Shown: positions 17,300 to 25,706 of the stretch, piece by piece
How positions within the stretch are numbered: position 1 is the first letter of the stretch
How the letters are laid out: each line of letters opens with the position of its first letter
Origin: 2-02-FULL-55-14 sp964473365
GTDB lineage: Bacteria > Bacteroidota > Ignavibacteria > UBA10030
Direction: 5' to 3'
Assembly: GCA_964473365.1 (NCBI GenBank)
Contig: CAYYOV010000015.1
Span: 10,871 to 74,870, forward strand
DNA length: 64,000 bases
Position numbers and translations under genes: made by a program
Notes under the pieces: generated by a model
The model's database searches: none
Seen by the model: the letters and a program-made list of their open reading frames with translations, nothing else
What the model was told of the DNA's origin: nothing

Positions 17300-18562
17300 T
17301 CAGCGCAAGCGCGCGTTGTTCGGCCCGGTGAACACCATCTGCACGACCGAGATGTTCCGCATCGCAAACCCGGCCTCGCAGTACGACAGGTAATAGTTCC
17401 ACTTCCGCATGAATCGCACATCGAACCCGAGCGCTCGAACTTCGTCCGCTCGCGCGTTGAACTGCGCTCGCCACGCCGACAACGTCCGCGCGTAGTCCAA
17501 TCCCAGGTCCTCAAGATCGAACAAGTGCATCGGTCCGCTCTTGCGCACGGCCGCCGTCATCGCCCCGATCGAGGGAAGGAGCGAACCCGGGAAGATGTGC
17601 TTCTGGATCCAATCAACTCCTTTCCGGAAAGCATCGTACCGGCTGTCGGGAGAGGTGATGACCTGGAAGGCCATCAGACCATCCTTCGTCAATACCTCCT
17701 GGCATTTCGCAAAGTAGGTCTCGAGGTACTCATGCCCGACCGCCTCCAGCATCTCGATCGATACGAGCTTGTCGTAGGTGCCCGTGATCGTCCTGTAGTC
17801 CTGAAGCCGAACGTCCACCCGATCCGAGAGACCTTCGCGTGCCACGCGTTCACGCGCGTAGGCATATTGCTCCTTGGAGATCGTCACCGTCGTCACCTGC
17901 ACGCCATACGTCCGTGCAGCGTGCATGGCAAATCCACCCCATCCCGTCCCGATCTCCAGGACCCTGTCTCCGGGCTGAAGCCGGAGTTTCCGGCAGAGCC
18001 GATCGAATTTCTCGACCTGCGCTTCCTCGAGCGTCATCTCGGGGCGCGCGAACCGTGCGCTCGAGTACGCCATCGTCGGGTCCAACCAGAGCGCAAAGAA
18101 ATCATTGTTCAGGTCATAATGCTCCGCGATGTTCGCCCGGCTTCCCCGGAGCGAGTTTGACCGCCATCGATGGGCGACACGATTGACGACCTTCAACAGG
18201 TTGACCTTCGAAAACCGGCGCTTGGTGCCTGACAGCGGAAGGTCTTCGACGTTCAGAAGCATGAGCTTGAGCAGGTTTGTCAAATGGTCGGTGTCCCAAT
18301 CGCCGTCGACATATGCTTCGCCAAAACCAATGTCAGCATAGAGCATCACCTTTCGGTAGAAATCCTCGCGGACAACGTGAATGTTGGCCCGTACGGGCGA
18401 CGCAGGATCTCCGAACGATCGCACGTACCCGTCGGGAAAGCGCACCTGCAAGTGGCCGTGACGAAGAGCACTCAGGGTCTGGACGAAGATCCGTTCGGAA
18501 AGGGAACTCCCGCGCGTCTGTTCGATCCGGTCACCGAGCGTCTGGGTCGTTACCTGGTCCAT
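17300..18562 (-). CDS. cfa: Cyclopropane-fatty-acyl-phospholipid synthase type methyltransferase
   Basis: This 420-residue enzyme adds a methylene or methyl group from S-adenosylmethionine to the double bond of unsaturated acyl chains in membrane phospholipids. The SAM site is VLEIGTGWGG, and EHYDLNNDFF precedes it as in CFA synthases. The C-terminal YLSYCEAGFAMRNI keeps the active-site cysteine region. The ATG at 18562 overlaps the end of the DUF1365 gene by 13 bp, so I prefer it to the frame extension to 18646. It is last in an eight-gene operon that also contains a second enzyme of this family. The product could be cyclopropane, methylated or further oxidised acyl chains. Confidence 0.88.
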   Translation of the reverse strand: MDQVTTQTLGDRIEQTRGSSLSERIFVQTLSALRHGHLQVRFPDGYVRSFGDPASPVRANIHVVREDFYRKVMLYADIGFGEAYVDGDWDTDHLTNLLKLMLLNVEDLPLSGTKRRFSKVNLLKVVNRVAHRWRSNSLRGSRANIAEHYDLNNDFFALWLDPTMAYSSARFARPEMTLEEAQVEKFDRLCRKLRLQPGDRVLEIGTGWGGFAMHAARTYGVQVTTVTISKEQYAYARERVAREGLSDRVDVRLQDYRTITGTYDKLVSIEMLEAVGHEYLETYFAKCQEVLTKDGLMAFQVITSPDSRYDAFRKGVDWIQKHIFPGSLLPSIGAMTAAVRKSGPMHLFDLEDLGLDYARTLSAWRAQFNARADEVRALGFDVRFMRKWNYYLSYCEAGFAMRNISVVQMVFTGPNNARLR

Positions 18563-19323
18563 GTCACAATGTCCTGCTGAAGTTCGGGTTGATCCGCCTT
18601 GCGGCGGTACGGAAGCCGGCGCGCGACAAGTTTCAGCGCCTGCCAATGGATCAGCCAGATCACCTTGAGTGTCATGAACGGGATCCGGCAGAATTCATAC
18701 AACAACGATCGGTCGGTCAAAGGTTTCCGAACGCCCGTCATGGCGCTCAGAAAGAACCGTTCGCCGTCCTGTAGATCATCGACCTGGACCTGCACCCGCT
18801 CGTCGGGCACTCGAAGGTGGAACTCGAAGGTCGTATCGAGATCGACGAACGGAGAGACATAGAAGAGCTTCGGGACCGTACGACGGAAGCCGGTATCGGT
18901 CCGGGTCCCGGGCCCCATATAGTAGGCCTTCTGTTCGCCGAACGTATTGCCTACCTCCGGCACAGCACACAAAGGCTTTCCTGCAGTGTCGAAGCAGAAA
19001 TAGAACGACACCGGATTGAAGACATATCCAAGGACCCGCACGTTTGTCAATAGCATGATACGCCCGACCGCTTCCTCGACGCCGTTCCGCCGAAGGTATT
19101 CAAGCACGTTCGAGCGGACGTCTCCGGCCGTCAGTCGAAGATGGTCCGTGTCCCGGAATGAGAAGAGATTAAAACCATTGCGGCTGAAGAATCGAAGCGA
19201 ACGGCCGAGCTCATCCAGCTCGTCCAGGTCGAGATAGAACATGTAGACCGAATAGACGAACCGGTTGCGCAGCGGCCGCAACCGGTGGTGCATCACAACG
19301 CCATCGTAGAGGCATGAATTCAC
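18550..19323 (-). CDS. DUF1365 family protein
   Basis: A 257-residue protein of the DUF1365 family, which almost always sits beside a flavin amine oxidase and a cyclopropane synthase. Its biochemical role is not established as far as I know. Visible features are the opening NSCLYDGVVMHHRLRP, FVYSVYMFYLDLDEL, and a conserved VFNPVSFYFCFD segment. It starts with GTG at 19323, overlapping the TGA of the amine oxidase gene by four bases (GTGA), a strong sign of translational coupling. No signal peptide is evident. It is probably a membrane-associated partner in modification of unsaturated acyl chains. Confidence 0.85.
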   Translation of the reverse strand: MNSCLYDGVVMHHRLRPLRNRFVYSVYMFYLDLDELDELGRSLRFFSRNGFNLFSFRDTDHLRLTAGDVRSNVLEYLRRNGVEEAVGRIMLLTNVRVLGYVFNPVSFYFCFDTAGKPLCAVPEVGNTFGEQKAYYMGPGTRTDTGFRRTVPKLFYVSPFVDLDTTFEFHLRVPDERVQVQVDDLQDGERFFLSAMTGVRKPLTDRSLLYEFCRIPFMTLKVIWLIHWQALKLVARRLPYRRKADQPELQQDIVTWTR

Positions 19324-20588
19324 GTCCAGATCGCCTCTCCCGTCAGCCGGCGCACGAGTTGGACAGCCGACAAAAGACCATCCTCATGGAACCCATTCCG
19401 AAACCACGCCCCGCAGAAGTAGACGGGGCCTGTAGCGTTCAACTGCTCGAGGGAACGCTGGGCGACGCCCGATTCGACCGTGAACACCGGATGCGTATAC
19501 TCGATGCGCCGAAGCACCCTGGACGGATCGACCATGCCAGGGTCGTTGATCGAAAGGAAATAGTTGCGGCGTTTTGAGACCCCCTGGAGGCTGTTCATCC
19601 AGTAGACCGTTGATGGACGCTCGGAACCATCCGCGGCCGCATCGGTCCGGTAGTTCCACGAAGCCCACGCCAGTTTGGTGCGCGGCATGACTTTCTCGTC
19701 GGTGTGCAACGTGGCCGTGTTCGGCTGGAACGTGAACGCGGACAGGAGCCGTCGTTCCAGGTCTATCGGGTCCGCCAGTACGGCGAGCGACTCGTCGGCA
19801 TGGCCCGCCATCACCACCTTGTCAAAGCGATCGACAGCACCATCCGTCGAGAGGACCTCGACCCCCTTCGGCGTGCGCGTCACGCGCACCGCCCCCACAC
19901 CGACCCGGATACGCTCACGGAAGGGAGCAATGAGCCGTTCACGATACTCCCGCGAGCCTCCGTCCACGGTGTACCACTGGTGCTGCGTGTTCAATCCCAG
20001 GAACCCGTGATTCAAGAAGAACCGAACGAGGGTTACGGCCGGAAACCGCAACATCTTGTCCGGCGGGGTCGACCACACCGCCGACGACATCGGGATCAGA
20101 TAGTGACGGACAAAATCGTCGCCGAACCCTGCCTGCTTCACGTAGTCGGCCAGCGATACATCCTGCATCGACGGATCGTCAAGGATCGACGGACTCTCCT
20201 TGTTGAACCGGTCGACCTGCGACAAGAACCGATAGAACGACGGTCGCAGAAGATTGCGTCGCTGGGCGAACAGATGATTCAAGCTGGAGCCTGACCATTC
20301 CAAGCCCGACGGTACGTGCTGAACGCTGAACGACATCGACGTCGGCTTGACCGGTACGCGAAGTTCCTCGAACAGACGGACGAGGAGCGGGTAGGTCACC
20401 TTGTTGAACACCATGAAGCCTGTGTCGATGGGGACCTTCTTCCCATCTTCCTCTGCCGTCACGGTGTTCGTGTGGCCGCCGACATATGATTGCTTCTCGT
20501 AGAGGACGACGTCGGCCCGGCGATGGAGGAAGTGCGCCACGCCCATGCCGGCGATCCCCGTACCGATGATGGCGATACGTTCAGGCAT
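19320..20588 (-). CDS. FAD-dependent amine oxidase-type oxidoreductase of the cyclopropane cluster
   Basis: This 422-residue flavoprotein has an N-terminal Rossmann motif IAIIGTGIAGMGVAHFL, a second FAD segment (VVLYEKQSYVGGHTNT) and a C-terminal GPVYFCGAW segment near the FAD. Proteins of this type occur with cyclopropane synthases and DUF1365 and are thought to oxidise or desaturate modified acyl chains. In Rhodobacter a relative belongs, as I recall, to the singlet-oxygen RpoE-ChrR regulon. I chose ATG 20588 (MPERIAIIG) over GTG 20597. It is tightly packed between the unknown exported protein gene and the DUF1365 gene. The substrate is inferred only. Confidence 0.85.
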   Translation of the reverse strand: MPERIAIIGTGIAGMGVAHFLHRRADVVLYEKQSYVGGHTNTVTAEEDGKKVPIDTGFMVFNKVTYPLLVRLFEELRVPVKPTSMSFSVQHVPSGLEWSGSSLNHLFAQRRNLLRPSFYRFLSQVDRFNKESPSILDDPSMQDVSLADYVKQAGFGDDFVRHYLIPMSSAVWSTPPDKMLRFPAVTLVRFFLNHGFLGLNTQHQWYTVDGGSREYRERLIAPFRERIRVGVGAVRVTRTPKGVEVLSTDGAVDRFDKVVMAGHADESLAVLADPIDLERRLLSAFTFQPNTATLHTDEKVMPRTKLAWASWNYRTDAAADGSERPSTVYWMNSLQGVSKRRNYFLSINDPGMVDPSRVLRRIEYTHPVFTVESGVAQRSLEQLNATGPVYFCGAWFRNGFHEDGLLSAVQLVRRLTGEAIWT

Positions 20589-20593
20589 GTTCG

Positions 20594-21316
20594 TCACGGT
20601 CCGTAGGGATCGTACGAGATGCGGACACGGTAACTGTCGCCCGCGTCGTCAAGGATGTTGGAGATGCCTTCGTACGACACCAGACGTCGCGCCTCTGTGT
20701 CATAGGTCAGCACGATCGGGTCGAGGAAGAGGCGGATCACGAAATTGTCGATGTCGAGTTTCACGACCATGAATTTCCGGTCCCCCTCCTGGCGCTCGCC
20801 GTGCTTGTAGACCCGGAATCCGTAGTAGTCCATCGCGAACGGCGCACCGAAGTTGAAGTACAGCTTGCGCCCGGAGGCGAGGGCGTCCCAATTCTGCTGG
20901 ACATAATTGTTGAACCCGGCGTCGACCACGGCGGTACCGGGGATGCGGACCGTCTTCTCGACGAGCGGAGCCGTGGCTCCATCCCGCTCGTAGAAGCGGA
21001 CCACATCAGCTCCCTTCCATTCAGCACCCACCACGTAGCCTGTGCGCCGGTCTTCGAACGAAAAATCGGGCACGAATTGATTCTTCGAAAAATCCACGGT
21101 CCGCGTAGCCCACACCACACCATCCGTACCGACATAGGTCGACCGAAGCCCGGTTCGAAGGCCGTTCGTCACGTCCTCCTCATGGCGTTCCACGTAGACC
21201 TCGCGGAGGGACCGCAGGTCGACAGCGGAACCGTCATACGCGGTCCGCGGAACCCGATCTGTGGTCGCAGTCGCGGCCAGTGTCGCAGCAAGGACGATAA
21301 TACCGTTGATGTACAT
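20594..21316 (-). CDS. Unknown exported protein of the lipid operon
   Basis: This 240-residue protein has a signal peptide if translation starts at ATG 21316 (MYINGIIVLAATLAATATT). A longer frame to 21367 would bury that signal. The mature part looks beta-rich, with many aromatic residues (FNFGAPFAMDYYGFRVY, ISYDPYGP) and no Cys in the visible mature chain. I do not recognise the family. It is followed within 5 bp by the amine oxidase gene and preceded by 134 bp without a gene. Location between two fatty-acid-modifying enzymes and a periplasmic address suggest lipid binding or transport between membranes, but nothing in the sequence proves it. Confidence 0.75.
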   Translation of the reverse strand: MYINGIIVLAATLAATATTDRVPRTAYDGSAVDLRSLREVYVERHEEDVTNGLRTGLRSTYVGTDGVVWATRTVDFSKNQFVPDFSFEDRRTGYVVGAEWKGADVVRFYERDGATAPLVEKTVRIPGTAVVDAGFNNYVQQNWDALASGRKLYFNFGAPFAMDYYGFRVYKHGERQEGDRKFMVVKLDIDNFVIRLFLDPIVLTYDTEARRLVSYEGISNILDDAGDSYRVRISYDPYGP

Positions 21317-21450
21317 GATCACTCGTTGTTCGTTGAATGTTGCCGATCGCAGGTCTGCGATCGACACACATGATGCAGCGCCGCCCTGGAGGGCTGCCGT
21401 CCCGCATCTCAGGACGGACCAAGCGCCGGTCTTCTCGACAAATCTCTACG

Positions 21451-22494
21451 CTATGACTTCCCTGCTGCCTTCTTTTTGCGAAAGACGTAGTGGCTCACCA
21501 TCCACTCATTCCCGTTTCGATAGCCCCACAGCTCCTCGCATGCCATGAAGAAGACGCGCCAGTAGACCCACCATTTGGTGGCCTCGTGGGGGCCATACGT
21601 GCGGGCCAGAATGGGCATGATCTGCTCGCGATTGCGGTCCATATTGTCCAACCATGCCCTCGACGTCTTCTGGTAGTGCGTTCCGCTTACTCGCCAGTGT
21701 TGTTCGACGGTCAGGTCGTCCGCAAAATACAGGAGCAGGTCGTCGCTCGGCATCACGCCGCCGCTAAAGAAGTATTTGGCCATCCAATCGGTCGGACCCT
21801 GCACCTCGAACAGATAGGCAAGCTCCTTGTGCGTGAAGATATGTACGAACAATCGCCCGTCCGCCGTCAGCCACCGGGAGACCCTGTGAAGGAGCTGCGC
21901 ATAGTTGCGCATGTGTTCGAACATCTCAACCGAGACGATGCGGTCGTAGCGCTCGGCCGTCGTGAAGGTGTTCATGTCGGCCGTCACAACCTTGACGTTC
22001 CTCAAACCCCGGCGCTTGGCTTCGGCGTCGATGTACTCCTTTTGGGTGCGCGAGTTTGATACAGCCGTGATCTTCGCCTTCGGATACCGGGACGCCATGA
22101 ACAGCGTCAGCGAACCCCATCCACAGCCCAATTCCAGGATTTTGTGGCCGTTGAGCAGCCCGGCCCGAGCGCACGTCAGTTCGAGCATCGCATGTTCGGC
22201 CGTGCCCAGGTCCTGCACTCCGTCGCGATAGAGGGCAGAGCTGTACTTCATGTTCGGGCCGAGCACATACCGAAAGAATTCCGTCGGTACCTCGTAGTGC
22301 TGTTCGTTGGCCGCACGGGTCTGCTCGGCGATCGGTGCGTTCCGGAGCTGCGAGATCAGCGCCTGCAACCGCTCCAACTGCTCCGGCTCGCTCGCAGCCC
22401 GCTCGTCCCGCAAACGCTGGCGAAGCAGTCGACGAATGCCGAAGCGGATTGCCGCATCGGGAAGAATGTTCCGTTCCAACAACGCGTCGATCAT
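21451..22494 (-). CDS. Second cyclopropane-synthase family SAM methyltransferase
   Basis: This 347-residue SAM-dependent methyltransferase belongs to the CFA synthase superfamily (Mycolic_acid_cyclopropane_synth). The SAM site is ILELGCGWGSL; NEQHYEVPTEFFRYVLGPNMKYSS is the lipid-headgroup region, and MACEELWGYRNGNEW keeps the cysteine segment. It is clearly different from the copy at 17300, being shorter and of the type related to plant N-methyltransferases and Ufa-type methyltransferases. The ATG at 22494 sits one base past the TGA of the DUF1295 gene and lacks its own ribosome binding site, so it is probably translated by coupling. Two different methyltransferases imply more than one acyl product or two sequential steps. 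Confidence 0.86.
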   Translation of the reverse strand: MIDALLERNILPDAAIRFGIRRLLRQRLRDERAASEPEQLERLQALISQLRNAPIAEQTRAANEQHYEVPTEFFRYVLGPNMKYSSALYRDGVQDLGTAEHAMLELTCARAGLLNGHKILELGCGWGSLTLFMASRYPKAKITAVSNSRTQKEYIDAEAKRRGLRNVKVVTADMNTFTTAERYDRIVSVEMFEHMRNYAQLLHRVSRWLTADGRLFVHIFTHKELAYLFEVQGPTDWMAKYFFSGGVMPSDDLLLYFADDLTVEQHWRVSGTHYQKTSRAWLDNMDRNREQIMPILARTYGPHEATKWWVYWRVFFMACEELWGYRNGNEWMVSHYVFRKKKAAGKS

Positions 22495-22495
22495 G

Positions 22496-23299
22496 TCAGG
22501 CACCGGTGTCGGGTTTCGGGAACCAGGGAATGAACGCGCTGGTCGTGCGCTGATACTGCCGATAATCGTCTCCCCGCGTCCGGAGGGCCTGCTCTTCGGT
22601 CAGCGGGATCCCCGTCACGCGGGTCAGGATATACCACATTCCGAGCGGCGAAAGAAGTCCAAGCCATCCCCACGGTGACGCGAGGGCGAAGAGACCGTAC
22701 GCCAGCCAGATCACCCACTCAAAGAAGTAGTTCGGATGTCTGGACAACCGCCAGAGCCCGTCGCGGCATGTCCGGCCTCTGTTCTCCGGCTTTGCCTTGA
22801 AGCGCTTGAGCTGTGCGTCGGCGACTGCCTCGCCGATGACGCCCACCAACCAGAGTCCCGCAGCGACAAGTTCGATCGCTCGGAAGGACGGCTCAGGGTC
22901 CTGCATTGCCAGGAAGATCGGCATCGACAGGATCACCACCAGGAGCGTTTGGAACTGGAAGAAGACAAAGAACTTCTTCGGGAGGTCTGTCTTCCATTTG
23001 GCCCGCATCTGTTGGTATCGGCCGTCCTCCGGCTTGCCGCCCAGGATCCGATCGAACAATAGATGCAGTGTGAGCCGTTCGCCCCAGAAGATCACGAGGG
23101 CTGCGATCAACAGCTTGCGTTCGAACCATCCGGGAGCAAGAGCGAACGAGACGGCGGCGGCGATCGCGAAGCCATTCCCCCACCCGACATCCACGACGGC
23201 TGCGTTATCGATCCGTCGGAACCATAGCCAGACGAAACACATGAGGATGAACAGGAGCGCGAACGACACGCCGGAGAGCTGAAGGATGGAAAGCCACAT
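22496..23299 (-). CDS. DUF1295 membrane protein (steroid 5-alpha-reductase/isoprenylcysteine methyltransferase superfamily)
   Basis: A 267-residue integral membrane protein with about six to seven helices and the C-terminal signature GLWRLSRHPNYFFEWVIW, typical of the DUF1295/steroid 5-alpha-reductase group. That region binds NADPH or SAM in relatives. I chose ATG 23299 because GGGAGG lies seven bases upstream; the ATG at 23314 overlaps the TGA of the DUF1475 gene. Relatives occur next to cyclopropane synthases in many bacteria. It may reduce a double bond or methylate a lipid, but the reaction is not known to me. Confidence 0.85.
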   Translation of the reverse strand: MWLSILQLSGVSFALLFILMCFVWLWFRRIDNAAVVDVGWGNGFAIAAAVSFALAPGWFERKLLIAALVIFWGERLTLHLLFDRILGGKPEDGRYQQMRAKWKTDLPKKFFVFFQFQTLLVVILSMPIFLAMQDPEPSFRAIELVAAGLWLVGVIGEAVADAQLKRFKAKPENRGRTCRDGLWRLSRHPNYFFEWVIWLAYGLFALASPWGWLGLLSPLGMWYILTRVTGIPLTEEQALRTRGDDYRQYQRTTSAFIPWFPKPDTGA

Positions 23300-23313
23300 G
23301 TCGGATCCTCCCA

Positions 23314-23649
23314 TCAGACCGGACGCCGAAGAAGCGCCTGCTCCCATCCCTCTCCTGGCTTCAGGCGATGGAGTTGGAGGAAGACGTATCCGGTCGCTGC
23401 CATGCTGCCGGTCGTGATCAAGAGCACCAGCCAGAGCAGTTTGGCTCCCAGGGTCCGTTCTTTGTATGCCACCCAGAGGAAGATGACGGCAATGTTGATG
23501 TAGAAGTCAATGAGCGTCGCTTGCATCCACGGGATGGCGATCAGCGACGGCCATTCGGCCACGAGGCTGCTTTCGATCGAAGTGTCGATCGTCGTGTACA
23601 GCATGAACAGGCCGAGTCCGGCCACGAGATACTTCAGGAAGGTCACCAT
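23314..23649 (-). CDS. DUF1475-like small membrane protein
   Basis: A 111-residue protein with three predicted membrane helices: YLVAGLGLFMLYTTID, the ATLIDFYINIAVIFLWVAYKE region, and LLWLVLLITTGSMAATGYVF. The middle segment fits the DUF1475 family found in plants and bacteria, whose role is unknown. It lies 10 bp after the desaturase stop and overlaps the upstream end of the DUF1295 region, so it is inside the lipid operon. An accessory or electron-transfer role in lipid modification is conceivable. The family call is from memory of the pattern. Confidence 0.72.
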   Translation of the reverse strand: MVTFLKYLVAGLGLFMLYTTIDTSIESSLVAEWPSLIAIPWMQATLIDFYINIAVIFLWVAYKERTLGAKLLWLVLLITTGSMAATGYVFLQLHRLKPGEGWEQALLRRPV

Positions 23650-23659
23650 AGGTCCTCGA

Positions 23660-24397
23660 TCAGGTCGCCTCGTTCACGAGACGGATGATCCTCAGTTTTG
23701 CGAGTAATTTGATGAGTGGATAGGTCGGATCGAGTTCGAACCACCGCGTGGCGAAATTCGCCCGACTTGGATACTTGTGATGGTTGTTCTGGAATAGTTC
23801 TCCGAGCGTCACGAAGTCGAACGGCAGCGAATTCTTTGACAGGTCGTGGGTGTCGTGATGGTTCACGTAGCCGTATTTGTGGCCGAACCAATTCACGATG
23901 GCCCCATGGATCGGGCCCATCAGAAAGTGGACCGGAAGAAGCAGGAACATCCACCACTCCGTCGCGAACGCTACATAAAAGAGTGTGTACGCAATACCCC
24001 AGAGGATCCGTGGGGTCCAGTATTTCCCTACTTCGTCCAGGATGCGCCATTCCGGGATGTTCTTGTCGAAGCCCTTCTCCGGCTCGATCCGATCCATCAG
24101 GTAGTCGAGATAGATATCCTTCGTTCGGAGCATCATGTGGACCATGCTCGAGAAGTAGTGCGGAGAGTGCGGGTCCTTTTCCGTGTCGCTGTACGCGTGG
24201 TGCATCCGGTGCATGATCGCGTATGCGCGGGGATTCAGGAACGACGAACCTTGTGTCAGGAACGTGAAGACGTAGAAGAACCTCTCCCAGAATCTGGACA
24301 TCGTGAACATCTTATGCGCCGCGTAGCGGTGCAGAAAAAACGTCTGGGAGAACAAGGAAAGGAACCAATGCCCCAGGAAGAAGATCGCGATGGCCAT
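23660..24397 (-). CDS. Acyl desaturase (stearoyl-CoA desaturase family)
   Basis: A 245-residue membrane di-iron desaturase that introduces a cis double bond into saturated acyl-CoA or acyl-lipid using O2. All three histidine boxes are visible: HRYAAH, HRMHH and NNHHKYP. Hydrophobic helices flank them. I chose ATG 24397 (MAIAIFFLGHWFLSLF), which has GAGG about seven bases upstream; a longer frame begins at TTG 24451. It is first in the lipid operon and would supply the unsaturated chains that the two cyclopropane-synthase-type methyltransferases need. The reaction requires oxygen, so the host lives at least partly under oxic conditions. Confidence 0.88.
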   Translation of the reverse strand: MAIAIFFLGHWFLSLFSQTFFLHRYAAHKMFTMSRFWERFFYVFTFLTQGSSFLNPRAYAIMHRMHHAYSDTEKDPHSPHYFSSMVHMMLRTKDIYLDYLMDRIEPEKGFDKNIPEWRILDEVGKYWTPRILWGIAYTLFYVAFATEWWMFLLLPVHFLMGPIHGAIVNWFGHKYGYVNHHDTHDLSKNSLPFDFVTLGELFQNNHHKYPSRANFATRWFELDPTYPLIKLLAKLRIIRLVNEAT

Positions 24398-24686
24398 GCG
24401 AAGCCTCAAAACAAGGTGATCGAAGGTCGTCGGCCGAAGGGCGGTGGCCAACGAAGTCTGATTGCCCGTGCGTGGACCTCAACGCTCGTCGCCGAAGAGG
24501 ATCATTCCAGAAACCTGTATCCCCCGTGAGCTCTCCGGACGCGGCCCACCGGCTTTCTCCGGCACGGGTTGTTAACGCATGAACGGCTTAGAAAATTCCC
24601 ACCGGAATCGGGCTATTTGAGGGCGAAAGAGGCGATTGTGGACGATGAAATGTGTCAGGATTTGCGAGAAGATGCCATGTATCCTT

Positions 24687-25706
24687 TCAACGGGCCAGGA
24701 ACGCCTCAGGAAGGCGAAGTCCTATTTGGCGCTTACCTACAACGACGACGACAGAATCGACCGCGGGACGCAGGATGAGCGCTCGATCCATCTCTGCGGC
24801 CGTGAACGGCTGTTCCGGAAAGAGGTCGATAATGACGCTATCACCGGCAAGGGTCAGGCGCGTCGGCACTGCGCCGGCCTCCGTTGTAACGGACTGATCC
24901 GTGGGCAGATCGCGCCATGGCATTTGTCTGAGCTGAACCGAACGCGAACCCGGCAACGCCTGAACGGCACCCTCTCGCTCCAGGGCGCGCTCTTCTCGTG
25001 TGGTCTTGGCAAAGGCCTCCAGGCCCTTCTTCGCCCGCGTGGAGCCCTCTGCTCCGAGTGTCGGCAACTCCGCCGCCTGAACCCAGGCAACCTGGGGCTT
25101 GGCGCCCGTCCCCTCCTGTTCCTCATCCAGTCGACCCGCTCCGGCAGCATCGGCAACAGCCTGTGTTCGTTCGCCGGAAATCGACACTCCGGCATCCGCA
25201 GATGGGTCGACAGAGCGCAGGCGCGGTGAACGTCGAGACGCGACGTCGCTCCGTCCCTCACGTCGTTGGCTTTGCGTTCGTTCGGGCTCGACCGAACGAT
25301 CTGGAGGTTGAGCCTCTGAACCCGGTCCTGTGGAGGTCAGTTCCGTCGACCGGTCAACCTCCGTCGGAGGCATGATGTCGGTTGGAACGACTGGCGTGAG
25401 CAAGCGCCACACTCCGATTGCGGCAACGAACACGGCAGCTGCTGCCATCCACTGCCATATCCCTCCACGATCAGGCGCGACCCGCCGGTTGATCCGTTCA
25501 ACGAGCTCCCGTCGAAGGTCCGTTCTACCTGCGGACCGGATACCTGCGGCCATCAGCCGTTCATTCGTTACTCGCTCGCGGCAGAGGTCGCACCCGGTCA
25601 GATGCGCTTCGAGCGATGTCCGTCGATCGGCGGGTAAACGACCCGCGACGAACTGCTCCAAGAGTTCTTCGTCGGAGGTCCAATGTGGTTTCGTGGGTTC
25701 AGGCAC
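24687..25706 (-). CDS. Anti-sigma factor with HxxxCxxC zinc motif and long exported tail
   Basis: A 339-residue protein. The N terminus has the zinc anti-sigma motif EAHLTGCDLCRER (H-x3-C-x2-C), which would bind and hold the ECF sigma factor encoded just upstream. One membrane helix follows (GIWQWMAAAAVFVAAIGVW, about 83-101). The remaining 230 residues are low-complexity, rich in Pro, Arg, Ser and Glu, and end in a small globular segment. Its start overlaps the sigma gene by eight bases. The 289-bp stretch after it leads into the lipid operon on the same strand. The signal sensed by the outer part is unknown. Confidence 0.82.
   Translation of the reverse strand: MPEPTKPHWTSDEELLEQFVAGRLPADRRTSLEAHLTGCDLCRERVTNERLMAAGIRSAGRTDLRRELVERINRRVAPDRGGIWQWMAAAAVFVAAIGVWRLLTPVVPTDIMPPTEVDRSTELTSTGPGSEAQPPDRSVEPERTQSQRREGRSDVASRRSPRLRSVDPSADAGVSISGERTQAVADAAGAGRLDEEQEGTGAKPQVAWVQAAELPTLGAEGSTRAKKGLEAFAKTTREERALEREGAVQALPGSRSVQLRQMPWRDLPTDQSVTTEAGAVPTRLTLAGDSVIIDLFPEQPFTAAEMDRALILRPAVDSVVVVVGKRQIGLRLPEAFLAR

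Noticed and set aside
17198..18160. A 320-codon plus-strand frame opposite the cyclopropane synthase
   Set aside because: It is the mirror of a well-conserved methyltransferase, crosses a terminator hairpin and has an Arg/His/Pro-rich shadow composition.
24579..24597. Word CATGAAC...TAGAAA shared with the sigma gene upstream region as a common promoter
   Set aside because: The copy near the lipid operon points the opposite way from the operon and the spacing differs (4 versus 2 bases), so it may be chance.
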